Shown: piece by piece, positions 8,931 to 16,752 of the stretch | How the letters are laid out: each line of letters opens with the position of its first letter | Position numbering within the stretch: position 1 is the first letter of the stretch | Source of the DNA: Pseudomonas sp. ERMR1:02 | GTDB taxonomy: Bacteria; Pseudomonadota; Gammaproteobacteria; Pseudomonadales; Pseudomonadaceae | Reading direction: 5' to 3' | NCBI RefSeq assembly: GCF_002277815.1 | Contig: NZ_NKJI01000002.1 | Location: 434,001-498,000 of the forward strand | DNA: 64,000 nt | Notes under the pieces: generated by a model | Told to the model about the DNA's origin: nothing | The model's database searches: none | Seen by the model: only the letters and a program-made list of their open reading frames with translations | Translations under genes and position numbers: made by a program

Positions 8931-9387
8931 ATGAAAGTGCTGTCATCGATCAAGGAATACCAGCCAGGAGCCCAGATCCCACATAGCGTTTGGATGACCT
9001 TCGGACTGCCATCACGCGACACCGTGCTTTATGACCTGGTTCACGAAGGACTGCCATTCCAATACCTTGAACGAATAGCGAGCCTCCTGCAGGTGCAACG
9101 AGGCGTTATCTCCAAGGCTTATCTGCATAGCGCCCTCGACGTTGGCGCGTAGAGCGAAAGCAGGGCGGTTCAACACCTTAGAAAGCGACCGCCTGGTTGC
9201 ATTGGTAGCTGTCTTCGAGAAAACACTTCCCCTTTTCGAAAACAATGTCGCCGCTGCAACGGAGTGGATGAGCAAACCGGTTCGTGGGCTAGGTTCAAAG
9301 CGTCCTCTAGATATGATGAGGACGAGGGTGGAAACGAAAGCTGTCTTCGATCTAATCGGCCAACTGGAGAAGGGCGTTCTTGTGTGA
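8931..9387 (+). pseudogene. Xre/MbcA/ParS-type antitoxin (DUF2384), frameshifted
   Basis: The first part (from 8931 or, better spaced from AAAAGGAG, GTG at 8937, to 9152) reads like the N-terminal HTH of MbcA-type antitoxins (LYDLVHEGLPFQYLERIASLL). The second (9142-9387) gives the DUF2384 part: RFNTLESDRLVALVAVFEK, ATEWMSKPVRGLGSKRPLDMM, and ending GQLEKGVLV. One extra base near 9130-9150 separates the frames. The RES-domain toxin normally directly downstream is not present, so this is an orphan, broken antitoxin. It starts about 100 bp from the divergent PrlF-like gene. Confidence 0.7.
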
Positions 9388-9818
9388 GATCCGTAAGGCG
9401 GACTTTTGATAGGCTGTATCCCCCAGGCACCCTCTGACCATAGTCGTAAAAAACGCCGCCAATCACTCGCATAACAGCCTTGCCGCAATCGATTAGAGCC
9501 GGTACTTGCCTCTTCGAAACGCGTCTTCCAGGGTTCTGGGATTTGCTCATCACGCACGATTACAGAGTAGGATCCGCTGACTCCCACGATTTCTGTTTCA
9601 GGAACATATTCACGTAGTTTATCGACAGACCTGGCGGCTGCATCGCCAACAGGCTGCCGGGATTGGGGGGTAGTGTGGTGAACAGGTGGGGGCTTCTGGA
9701 TTATGCCAGGGCGATCAGCTTCCCCTGCGTAGCGAGAGCCAGGTATCCCAGAACTTATTATGCGGCCCATGGTTGGTGAGCAGTAGAGAGAAGAAGAGGG
9801 TGGCGGAGCGCCCGACAC
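9012..9818 (-). CDS. Uncertain ORF, unrecognised; 3' half antisense to the antitoxin
   Basis: An open frame that stays open even upstream of 9818, to about 10040. Only the portion before about 9400 can be real coding, since the rest mirrors the Xre antitoxin. A segment at about 9430-9530 (EQIPEPWKTRFEEASTGSNR, then CYASDWRRFLRLW) has protein-like composition and resembles a small conserved motif I cannot name. The N-terminal part is proline/serine-rich. It is probably a decayed fragment associated with the integrase remnant just upstream on the same strand. Confidence 0.25.
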   Translation of the reverse strand: MSGAPPPSSSLYCSPTMGRIISSGIPGSRYAGEADRPGIIQKPPPVHHTTPQSRQPVGDAAARSVDKLREYVPETEIVGVSGSYSVIVRDEQIPEPWKTRFEEASTGSNRLRQGCYASDWRRFLRLWSEGAWGIQPIKSPPYGSHTRTPFSSWPIRSKTAFVSTLVLIISRGRFEPSPRTGLLIHSVAAATLFSKRGSVFSKTATNATRRSLSKVLNRPAFALRANVEGAMQISLGDNASLHLQEARYSFKVLEWQSFVNQVIKHGVA

Positions 9819-9993
9819 CTCTGGTGTCGTTAACGCCGGCGGCTCATGAAATAGAATCGAGAACGTAGCGTTAGTAGAGGAGGGCTTTGGCGCGGAATCG
9901 ATTGCACGCTCCGACTGGGAGGGTGGTGAGTGGTATGCCTTAAGCGAATGGTGCAGGCCGGTGGCGAAGGATCGTTGGATGTCGTAACTGAGG

Positions 9994-10019
9994 CTAAGGA
10001 GTACATCTGTACTCCTTAG
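9994..10019. repeat. Perfect 12-bp inverted repeat
   Basis: CTAAGGAGTACA and TGTACTCCTTAG separated by TC. It lies 70 bp downstream of the integrase fragment. No T tract follows on either strand, so an operator or a recombination/element end is more likely than a terminator. Confidence 0.6.
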
Positions 10020-10089
10020 ATTTAGCCGCCATAAACACTAACCTCTATCCCGCGCCCCCAATCGCTTCACGGACAGTGCCCGTTCTTGA

Positions 10090-10392
10090 TCATGCGAGTG
10101 AATAAGTGTTCTGAGTCGTTGCCAGGTTCGAGTGGCGCAGGTCGTACTGGAAATCCTTGGCGTTTCTGAACGGCGCGTCGAACGTCGCCGAGGTATGGCG
10201 GAGCCAATGAGACGATGCCACCCGCAGACTATCCATTTCGTAGGGCTCGCGTCCTTCATCGCGCATGCGTACCAGCGCGTTGTCGAACACAGCTTGGAGA
10301 AGTGCGCGCACCTGCCGGTCAGAGAGGCCTGCGCGGCCACTCAGCGTTTTCAGAAGCGGCGTCTTCTCCTGGTAGCTCGGCAAAGGGCTCAA
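10090..10392 (-). pseudogene. Tyrosine recombinase, C-terminal fragment
   Basis: About 100 residues of the catalytic domain of a phage/XerD-type integrase: SSHWLRHTSATF carries the HxLRHT Arg box. The next conserved block is DLRHSNLATTQNTY, with the expected LGHxSxxTTxxY reading LRHSN here, and the putative nucleophile Tyr four residues before the stop. The N-terminal core-binding domain is gone. It is truncated at its 5' side near the GTGTCC repeat array, so a later element may have cut it. Confidence 0.7.
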
Positions 10393-10433
10393 CCCAGTCG
10401 TATTTCTGCATCATGAGCGCCCAGCTGGGACTT

Positions 10434-10970
10434 CGGAAAGTGTCCACGTTATTGTCGGATCCGCGCAAAAAAACTCTATGGCTAGCTGAATACTACAACA
10501 CCGAAATGGGGGCCTGCAGGCCAGGCTGGCTTGCAGGCCCCGGTGAATCTGCCCTTGAGGTCATCAACCAACACTCAGTTCGCGTTGTCGGAGGTAGCGT
10601 TGCTGATGCCGAAAACGCGCGAAATCCCGGAAAGTGTCCACATTATGCGATTCGACTCACGACTCGGAAAATGTCCATATTATGTGCAAAAAGCGCTGGG
10701 AGCCTCGGATTTCGTGGCCTGTAGGGACGGAGTCACCCTCGCTGAACTTGTCACAAGTGTCCAGATAGCGGAAGAATTAAGAGCAACGGTTCGAACGATC
10801 GTTTCATCCTGACGCCTAGAGAAATCAATGGGTTAGGGAAAACGCACAGGAGCAAAAGTGTCCGTATTTCGAAGGATTGAAGGCCTATTTGAGCAACGCC
10901 GAAGCGCTGGAGGCCATGTAAATAGAGGGCTCCAGGTTTTGAGGGGGTGAAAGTGTCCGCAAAACGCGAC
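10434..10970. repeat. Array of six imperfect AAAGTGTCC repeats (possible transposon end)
   Basis: Direct repeats with core (A)AAGTGTCC(A/G) at about 10434-10456, 10628-10650, 10665-10688 (AAATGTCC), 10753-10770, 10851-10870 and 10947-10970. The first three share more: CGGAAA(G/A)TGTCCA followed by an ATT-rich tail. Several same-direction transposase-binding sites spread over hundreds of bp are typical of ends of TnsB/TniA-type (Tn7/Tn5053-like) or IS21-type elements. A Mu-type transposase relic lies nearby at 11688-11876. Confidence 0.5.
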
Positions 10971-11122
10971 GGTGACAGATGCAACGATGCAGGTGATTTC
11001 AGAGATTTATAGAGTCCTTCGATGCCCGTAGGAGAAGCTGGCTGCAAACCGGTTGTGTTCATGAGCTTCGTTTTTCATGAATACAAGAGTGGGTCTTGGA
11101 GGAAGTTCCGCTCAGACACATC

Positions 11123-11150
11123 ATTTAACATAATATACATTATGCGAACC
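11123..11150 (-). other. dif: dif site (XerCD chromosome dimer resolution)
   Basis: Read on the minus strand, the 28 bp consist of a XerC arm GGTTCGCATAA, a central TGTATA and a XerD arm TTATGTTAAAT. The central region and XerD arm are identical to the E. coli and P. aeruginosa dif sites I remember. The XerC arm differs from P. aeruginosa at one base only. XerC and XerD act here, activated by FtsK, to resolve chromosome dimers at the terminus. No xer gene is adjacent, as is normal. The alternative is a dif copy left by a XerCD-using mobile element. Confidence 0.88.
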
Positions 11151-11687
11151 TTCGTATTCTTGCGTGGGGGCCAGTAGCTGTCGTGTCGCTTTAAAAACGA
11201 TAAATTTGCGGATAAAAACAATAATGGTGAAATTACATACTGTTGTGAGCAGTATCAGAGAGTCTTGATTAAGCAATTATCGTTTTTTCAAGCAGTCGTA
11301 GGTTGGAGTTCCTAGAACGCCACAGATACTGGCACCGCCTTTGCCGACGTGTAATGCCCGATTTACATCATGTACAATGAATCCAAAACATTGCCCTCGA
11401 TTTGCTTGGTTTGGGTCACAGCTTACTCGTTTATTGCATTTCTTACGCTACAGGATCCCTGCAAGCACTTCGCTGTGTGAAATCTGCGGCGTTTAGCTTT
11501 GAGCTCGTGCGCTGATTTCAAGGGCTGCCACGTCTGTAAAGACAAACGCCGGCTGATTTACATGTGGATGCTGCAGATTAACGGTGCCACCTTTCGATTG
11601 AAGCTTGTGGAGCTTTTCTGCCACCAAATGCTCGTCCTGCATTACTGAATCGGCGTGTTATCCTTGATTCTCCTAGCGCCCAGGACT
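11151..11687. other. Gene-poor stretch beside dif
   Basis: No recognised gene. A 49-codon open frame on the minus strand (11493-11642, starting MQDEHLVAEKLHKLQSKGG) has coding-like composition but no visible ribosome site and no family I can name. It could be debris of the same transposon as the transposase relic upstream of it. Confidence 0.3.
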
Positions 11688-11876
11688 TTAAAGCTCCGTA
11701 ATGCTGTTCGAACTCCGGGGTTTGCCATTCGAAATGTTGGCCCCTTTTATTACTTTCGTTTCACTGTCGATAGCGACCGTAATCATTGGGTTCGGCAGGA
11801 GTTTCTTCGCCTCATCTACCAAAATAACGTCGAGCTCAAACGTGCAAATTTCCACGGGCGTCTCCATTTTTAGCAC
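11688..11876 (-). pseudogene. Mu/TniA/TnsB-type transposase catalytic-domain fragment
   Basis: A 62-codon relic matching the start of the rve integrase core of TniA/TnsB-like transposases: VEICTFELDVILVDEAKKLL and PMITVAIDSETKVIKGANIS. In active enzymes the first block has a catalytic Asp (VEIDxTxLD); here it is Cys. The second Asp, in AID, is kept. A stop lies immediately upstream and the rest of the gene is missing. The neighbouring GTGTCC repeats may be its binding sites. Confidence 0.6.
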
Positions 11877-12006
11877 CTGCTAGATTAGGTTGGAGCTCAT
11901 CTAAGCGTCATGTCTGACGATTGATTTGTGCTATTAAGGATAGTCTATGCATCAGCACCCGCCAAAGGCACCTTAACAGTCTGTATACAGAGAACACTAA
12001 TCAACT

Positions 12007-12028
12007 CAACTAAACGACTATTTAGTTG
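12007..12028. repeat. 8-bp inverted repeat CAACTAAA / TTTAGTTG
   Basis: Perfect 8-bp arms around CGACTA in AT-rich DNA. It could be an element end or a regulatory site. No function can be assigned. Confidence 0.45.
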
Positions 12029-12124
12029 ATTTAACTTTGGGATCCATATTTTTCTCAAAATCTCCTTGGCTCATCCCAGCCCCGCCGATTTTCTTGTGAT
12101 CCTCGTGTCGGTTCCCGCAACGCG

Positions 12125-12159
12125 CCAATCCCAAGCGCGTTCACGCGACTTGGGATTGG
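12125..12159. repeat. Long hairpin, 15-bp stem
   Basis: CCAATCCCAAG at 12125-12135 pairs with CTTGGGATTGG at 12149-12159. The stem continues with CGCG on both sides around a TTCA loop, with one bulged A at 12148. No T tract follows. It may be a REP-like palindrome or a structured RNA 3' end. Confidence 0.55.
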
Positions 12160-12325
12160 TACCGGCGCACAACAGGTTCGGGTTTGCCCCTGCAAATTCC
12201 GGTTTTATCGGGCCACGCTGCGATGAGTTGCCCGCCGCCCCCCCCGCGTCCCACCACCAGCCAAATTTATCCTTCCTTGTGCCACGAAGATCCGCTGAGC
12301 CACGGAACCTGCGGTCAATAGATTT

Positions 12326-12607
12326 TCAGGTATCAATGGCTTTCAGGTCTTTCTGCACTTGAGCTAGAAACGCTTTGAGATCCGTGATGTTTTCCTTTCG
12401 TATGTAACACGCCGCTACCAGGCTGACAGGATGAACCCCCAAAACGCTGCACAACTCCTCGAGCTTTACAAGCGTCGGGCTGGTACCTCCACGCTCAAGC
12501 AAACTGACATTGGTGCGGCTGCTTACCAACGAAAAATGCTCCTGAGTCAGGCCTTTCCGAAGGCGAGCCTGTCGGAGCGTCGCCCCAAATGCTACTTTCA
12601 GTTCCAT
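12326..12607 (-). CDS. XRE-family HTH regulator
   Basis: A 93-residue single-domain Cro/CI-type regulator. The HTH covers about residues 8-62: ATLRQARLRKGLTQEHFSLVSSRT, then the recognition and following helices SLLERGGTSPTLVKLEELCSVLGV. It is divergent from the 144-aa gene at 12699. The perfect inverted repeat between them (12647-12671) is a good candidate for its operator. It may be the antitoxin or immunity-type repressor of a small accessory module. Confidence 0.85.
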   Translation of the reverse strand: MELKVAFGATLRQARLRKGLTQEHFSLVSSRTNVSLLERGGTSPTLVKLEELCSVLGVHPVSLVAACYIRKENITDLKAFLAQVQKDLKAIDT

Positions 12608-12646
12608 TTTGCTGTCTCACAAAAGGAACGATAAGGCGACATTGCG

Positions 12647-12671
12647 CAATATATGACTACAACATATATTG
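12647..12671. promoter_or_regulatory. Candidate operator of the XRE regulator
   Basis: Perfect 9-bp inverted repeat CAATATATG / CATATATTG with a 7-bp spacer ACTACAA. It lies 40 bp upstream of the XRE start and 28 bp upstream of the divergent gene's start. The AT-rich arms could also overlap the promoters. Confidence 0.6.
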
Positions 12672-12698
12672 TTCATTCGAGATGCTGAGGTACCAGCG

Positions 12699-13133
12699 AT
12701 GAACACGGATTATGAAGGGCCGACTATAATTTCCAGCCTTTTCAATGCTGATTTTCTGGGGCGTCCGTACATGCGGCAGACGGTAATGATCCCCTGGTTT
12801 TATCTCGAAGCACACGTTCGATACGGTAAGGAATTCGTTGGGGAAATGCTCATGGTGTCCTCATTTGAGGCACTGAAAGACATTCTCAAGGTCCAACATG
12901 AGTCATTTCGGGTGCGATCCATTCAGTACGTCACTCCTGGTTTCGTAAATGAAACCGGTCATTGGAAAATGGAGCCGCTCCTTGAGGCAAGTGAGGCGAT
13001 TAATCCACAGGGGGAGCGGGTTCCGCTTTTCAAGGTTTCTGATCGCACTTACACGCACTTGGGGGTGAACACCGAGGTGAACCTAAAAAGCGTTAGGGTT
13101 CTATTTCCAGTAGTACAAAAAAAGCGCGACTGA
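12699..13133 (+). CDS. Hypothetical protein next to XRE regulator and DUF6088 gene
   Basis: 144 residues, beta-rich, no transmembrane segment, no family recognised (starts MNTDYEGPTIISSLFNADF, contains VMIPWFYLEAHVRYG). The ATG at 12699 is preferred to an upstream TTG because TGAGG lies about 8 bases before it. The gene lies between an XRE regulator and a broken DUF6088/AbiEi-like gene on the same strand, so it may be part of the same accessory module. Confidence 0.6.
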   Translation: MNTDYEGPTIISSLFNADFLGRPYMRQTVMIPWFYLEAHVRYGKEFVGEMLMVSSFEALKDILKVQHESFRVRSIQYVTPGFVNETGHWKMEPLLEASEAINPQGERVPLFKVSDRTYTHLGVNTEVNLKSVRVLFPVVQKKRD

Positions 13134-13201
13134 CATCGACCACAAGGCTGCTAAGCCTAAATCGTTGCAGCACCGCTTCAAACGCTCAAAACTGGTGCGT
13201 C

Positions 13202-13841
13202 ATGTCTGTTACCGCCACTATCGTCAAACGCCTCAAGTGCACCCCGAAAGCGCAGCCTTTCAGTATCAATCGCTTTGCTAATCTAGGTTCGCAAGGAGCT
13301 GTGGCGAAAGCCTTATCTCGCCTTGCTGCATCAGGTGAGCTGGAGCGATTGAGTCGTGGTATTTACATGCGATCAAAGCTGAGTCACTTCACTGGTTATG
13401 TGCGACCAAGTACTAAGTCAGTCCTCCAAGCAATCGCTAGACATAATGGTGAGATTATTCAGGTACATGGTGCAGAGGCTGTCAGGTATTCGGATTGAGC
13501 ACTCAGATGCAGATCAGACCGGTTTATTATACGAGTGGCGCTAGCCGCGAGGTGACAGTTGGGGCGAAGCGCATACGCTTGCTCCACGTTGCCCCCCAAA
13601 ACTACAGCATGCTGGCACGATCGTCGGATTAGCGCTTTGCGCCCTCCTCTACTTAGGCAAAAAAGGCGTGAGTGGCACGGTCATAGCCAGTATCAAAGCT
13701 AAAATGGCTCCGTGTGAATTCAAGCAACTCGCGGACTGTGAGATTCCTACCTGGATGCAGGCCGCACTCCGTCATGCTATTTCATGGCCAACGCAGCAGG
13801 CTGTAGCGGAGCGACGCATCCGTCCTTATGGAGATGAATAA
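13202..13841 (+). pseudogene. DUF6088 / AbiEi-like antitoxin, two frameshifts
   Basis: Three consecutive frames give one protein of about 213 codons. 13202-13498 holds the winged-helix part (QPFSINRFANLGSQGAVAKA, GELERLSRGIYMR, IIQVHGAEAVR). About 13490-13620 reads STQMQIRPVYYTSGASREV and GAKRIRLLHVAPQNY. About 13615-13841 reads LCALLYLGKKGVSGTVIASI and ends RRIRPYGDE. The family is the type IV-like antitoxin/transcriptional regulator DUF6088, related to AbiEi. Both shifts are single-base. The AbiEii-like nucleotidyltransferase toxin is not present downstream. Confidence 0.65.
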
Positions 13842-14071
13842 TGACGATGCCAGACGAGCGTTCCCGCGCGGTGGTGCAGACCCGCGAATTTCTAGTTGAG
13901 TTAAGCCGTGATAACTCCCTACCAGATCGAGTCAGGCGTGATGCTAAGTTTTTGTTACGGCACTTTCCAACGCGAGATGACGTGGCCTTGGCAGGACGAA
14001 TAGAGGAACATAGCGACACTTTGCCTTTCGGAGCTTCGGGGCCTGTATTCAGCTCTACAATTGCACGTTGA
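13841..14071 (+). CDS. BPSL0761-family protein
   Basis: A 76-residue protein with the N-terminus characteristic of the BPSL0761 family: MTMPDERSRAVVQTREFLVEL, then DRVRRDAKFLLRHFPTRDDV. Function unknown; the family is common in proteobacterial accessory regions beside DUF6088-like genes. Its ATG overlaps the stop of the preceding gene (TAATG), implying coupling to the DUF6088 gene. Confidence 0.75.
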   Translation: MTMPDERSRAVVQTREFLVELSRDNSLPDRVRRDAKFLLRHFPTRDDVALAGRIEEHSDTLPFGASGPVFSSTIAR

Positions 14072-14178
14072 AAGCAGGCCTAAATTCGCACACGATTTGT
14101 TCTGAATGGTTTTTGATGACGGGCCCCATTCCCGGAAGGCTCTATCCAAGATTCCCGTTGCTTATCCATACTGAACCA

Positions 14179-14655
14179 ATGAATACCCCAACGACCGCTC
14201 GGCGTCAGCTAAACAAGAAAGGCGAAATGCGTGATGCCGCTATCGCCGCATTCTGGGATTTCAGCGCCAATCGCGTTTTGCTTAAGGAATCCGAGCGATT
14301 GCTCCAGATCAAATCAGGGTTTTCTGCTCAGCTTTTCCAGGTGGTTCGCATAGCTTTTGACCTTCAGGGGCGTAGCTTGGAGACGCTCCTCAACGCGTCA
14401 ATCTCCACGTTCAAGCGACGCAGCCGTGAACAAAAGCCCCTTAGCTCCGTCGCATCAGAACGGCTAGATCGAGTTGCCGTGGTCTGCCATTTGGCTGAAC
14501 AGGTGTTCCAAAATAGAAACATGGCCGCATGCTGGATGTCCAAATCAAACAAAGCCCTCGGCGGAGATACGCCAGTACTGCTCTGTGGGACTGAGATTGG
14601 AGGCAAGCAGGTTCGTCGGGTACTTCAAGCGCTGGAATGGGGAGGTCCTGCCTAA
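14179..14655 (+). CDS. Xre/MbcA/ParS-type antitoxin (DUF2384), orphan
   Basis: 158 residues from the ATG at 14179. The frame extends to 14068, but the N-terminal extension is not family-like. An N-terminal HTH-like segment (RDAAIAAFWDFSAN) is followed by the DUF2384 toxin-binding domain: SERLDRVAVVCHLAEQVF, AACWMSKSNKALGGDTPVLL and the C-terminal KQVRRVLQALEWGGPA. Such proteins neutralise RES-domain NAD phosphorylase toxins encoded directly downstream. Here only about 160 bp of non-matching sequence and a convergent phosphatase gene follow, so the toxin has been lost. Confidence 0.75.
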   Translation: MNTPTTARRQLNKKGEMRDAAIAAFWDFSANRVLLKESERLLQIKSGFSAQLFQVVRIAFDLQGRSLETLLNASISTFKRRSREQKPLSSVASERLDRVAVVCHLAEQVFQNRNMAACWMSKSNKALGGDTPVLLCGTEIGGKQVRRVLQALEWGGPA

Positions 14656-14818
14656 ATTTGGATTCAAAACGTAAGCGAACCTCTAATTGACGCCTGGGTT
14701 TTCGGAAATTCATTCGAGAGGTTTCCGGTCGGGCGCTTGCGAACTGTGTGCAGTTTGATCGGTCAAGTAAAAGCGATACCAGTTGCTCGAATAAGTTGGG
14801 CAGCGAGTTGGTTGGGGA

Positions 14819-15607
14819 TTAAGTGAAAATAAGATCCCACTCACGCGCCAGCAAAACGCGGCACGCTTCCACGGAACCACCGAAACAGCGTTGCGATACC
14901 GTTTGCATATTGGCTTCAGTAGCGTATGTGATTACTTCGCCTCGCTCATCAAATAAAACGCCGCCCGCTCCTCTCAAGAGTGCGTGGCCCGCGACAACGT
15001 CATGTGCAGAAACCGGATAAAGAGAAACGCCACAGACCCCCTCCCCGACGGAGACTTTGGCGAGTCTGTAGGCAATTGATGGCATTGCTACAAAAGTGCT
15101 AGGTTGGCAGAGCTTGCTATTAAGTTCAGGCTTATAGATTGCAGCGGCACTGACCATCACGAACTCGTCGCTCGACAACGTTTTGGTAGTAAGCCGTGAC
15201 GTGACCGACTGTCCATTGCGGCTCACCTCGGCCATCCCTTCTGCCCAAGCAATGCAATCAGGCGTTCCCTCAACGGTGACGGGGGCATACACCACACCTA
15301 ATACCGGCGACTGTTTGTGCAATAGACCGATGGAAAGGGATGAGCCTTTGAGCCCCTTGAGAAAATCTGCCGTCCCGTCGTTCGGGTCAACGACCCAGCA
15401 CCATGGGTGGCCCGTCAGAAGATGTCCGGTCTCTTCTCCCCAGAAGTCGCAAGGAAGCAGCTTCAGTAGGTGATGATGTAAGAACTGTTCGATTTCTTCG
15501 TCTACGGCGGCCTTTTCACCTTGACCCCGAGGTCCGTCCACTCTCGCCCACTCGGCAATCAGTAGCTCGCCGGCGCGAATAACGACCTCAATGGTCTGAG
15601 TGAGCAA
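14819..15607 (-). CDS. Inositol monophosphatase/CysQ-family phosphatase
   Basis: A 262-residue Mg-dependent phosphatase. The metal-binding motifs are visible: EE in FWGEETG, the DPNDGTADFLKG box (family WVVDPxDGTxxF) and the C-terminal VSAHDVVAGHALLRGAGG (WDxAAG-like, with His before Asp). The substrate could be inositol phosphate, PAP/PAPS or another sugar phosphate. The gene is convergent with an orphan MbcA-type antitoxin and isolated from sulfate genes, so it may be accessory and not housekeeping. Confidence 0.8.
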   Translation of the reverse strand: MLTQTIEVVIRAGELLIAEWARVDGPRGQGEKAAVDEEIEQFLHHHLLKLLPCDFWGEETGHLLTGHPWCWVVDPNDGTADFLKGLKGSSLSIGLLHKQSPVLGVVYAPVTVEGTPDCIAWAEGMAEVSRNGQSVTSRLTTKTLSSDEFVMVSAAAIYKPELNSKLCQPSTFVAMPSIAYRLAKVSVGEGVCGVSLYPVSAHDVVAGHALLRGAGGVLFDERGEVITYATEANMQTVSQRCFGGSVEACRVLLAREWDLIFT

Positions 15608-16242
15608 TCGTTCAAGGTTGGGGTTTGCACGAAATGGGAGGCCCTAGGGTTCGGTGAGGTAATGCAATTGACCTCGACCTTAAGGCAACGCGAATTGCCC
15701 CTTAGTCGTCTAATAAACTGTTAGCCAAACTGGCAACATCGCCTTTCAAAATCTGATTACTCTTCTCCCTCTTTCCGCAAGATTCGATGGACTTCGCACT
15801 CAATCTACGCCCGCAATGACTGTTGATGCTTGATAAACCTACTCGCAGTGAGGGGATTTCGCTGCCATTAAGACTCTGTCCGTTTTTGGGTTAGGGGTCG
15901 TAGAGTCAGGCTTTTCAAACTGTGCGCCCTGTTTTTTCATCCTGTACTAGCAGGCAAGCCGCTTTCCCTTTCTGGGTGATGACGAACGCGTCTGCCATTG
16001 CGCAACCAATACCAGCAGACGGCGGCGAGCCTGGCTTTTACTATAAGTGGTGCGCATGGCTAATACCCCTGACCAGATCTCGGATAGTGTAGCCTTTTAT
16101 TCCATTCTGCTACCTCAGCGCACCGACGGCACCACCCAACAGATGAGGGTGGGCACAGCGCTCGCAGGCCGGTAACACTTGGAATTCCAAGCGTTATCAA
16201 GAGAAATCTGTAGTCGCGCCTAGAATCCTAGGAACTCTCTCA
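15608..16242. other. Non-coding stretch with toxin-antitoxin debris
   Basis: No intact gene. Apart from the short Phd/YefM-like relic at 15915-15998, nothing recognisable was found. It separates the phosphatase from the IS4 fragment. Confidence 0.4.
15915..15998 (-). pseudogene. Phd/YefM-like antitoxin fragment
   Basis: 27 codons reading MADAFVITQKGKAACLLVQ and then DEKTGRTV. This matches the core 'V(I/V)TxNGxxxAVLxD' strand of Phd/YefM antitoxins. The rest of the antitoxin and any toxin are missing. Short match, so tentative. Confidence 0.4.
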
Positions 16243-16443
16243 ATGAAGTGTTTGGTGGCAAGCGGGTTGCCGGCCAAGACCTACAACACCAAGGCCGTTG
16301 CCAAGCTTTATCAGGAGCGCTGGGAGATCGAGTCGGGTTTCAGGGACATCAAGAGTTCGATGCAGCAGAACGCAATGACCTTGCGCAGTAAAAAAGTCGA
16401 GCTGAAGGTGCCCATACCAAGTGGTTTACTCATTCGACTCTGA
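16243..16443 (+). pseudogene. IS4-family transposase fragment
   Basis: 66 codons including LYQERWEIESGFRDIKSSMQ, the C-terminal Y-(2)-R-(3)-E-(6)-K signature of IS4 transposases. The match stops at SKKVEL, where unrelated sequence begins. A later piece of the same kind of transposase (SKTVELVYQELWGLLLAYNV) is found at 44512-44857 on the other strand. Confidence 0.7.
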
Positions 16444-16543
16444 TGAGCTGATAAAGGCCCGCGCAGAATGGGCAGCGGAACTCGACAGGGATCGGAGTGG
16501 GTATGCCGAGCTATTCCAGCAGGTTTATGGGAGTGACCGGTGA
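16415..16543 (+). pseudogene. Short C-terminal fragment of an unknown protein
   Basis: About 42 codons in another frame than the IS4 fragment: VVYSFDSDELIKARAEWAAE, then RSGYAELFQQVYGSDR before the stop. The composition is protein-like and charged. It may be the tail of a gene cut by the IS4 element. No family recognised. Confidence 0.3.
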
Positions 16544-16659
16544 GCCCTGCCTAGGATGTTAAGCGGCTGGGCGCCACCTGCGCCCCGTTCCTCGCGGTTG
16601 TAATCCGCGATCACCATTGACTTGTTTCCCACTCACTATCCATAGCCGCCCAGACGCAT

Positions 16660-16687
16660 AAAAACCCCGGCCATGGCCGGGTTTTTG
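16660..16687 (-). terminator. Bidirectional intrinsic terminator
   Basis: The stem ACCCCGGCC/GGCCGGGTT (one C bulge) around AT, flanked by A5 on one side and T5 on the other, can work on both strands. It lies 66 bp downstream of the leftward SIR2-DUF4020 operon. Confidence 0.8.
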
Positions 16688-16752
16688 CGGTGGATAGCCT
16701 GAATTGGGTTTCACATAGCTGCTCGCAGCCTTGCGATTGACTGCAGCATTTG

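Larger units (their letters stand above)
11877..12325. other. Intergenic stretch with strong inverted repeats
   Basis: No gene seen. It holds two hairpin-forming sequences, listed separately, one of them followed by a C-rich tract. The stretch lies between the transposase relic and the 3' end of an XRE regulator. Confidence 0.4.

Noticed and set aside
10434..10970. CRISPR array
   Set aside because: The repeats are short, imperfect and irregularly spaced (37 to 194 bp apart), with no cas genes; they fit transposase binding sites better.
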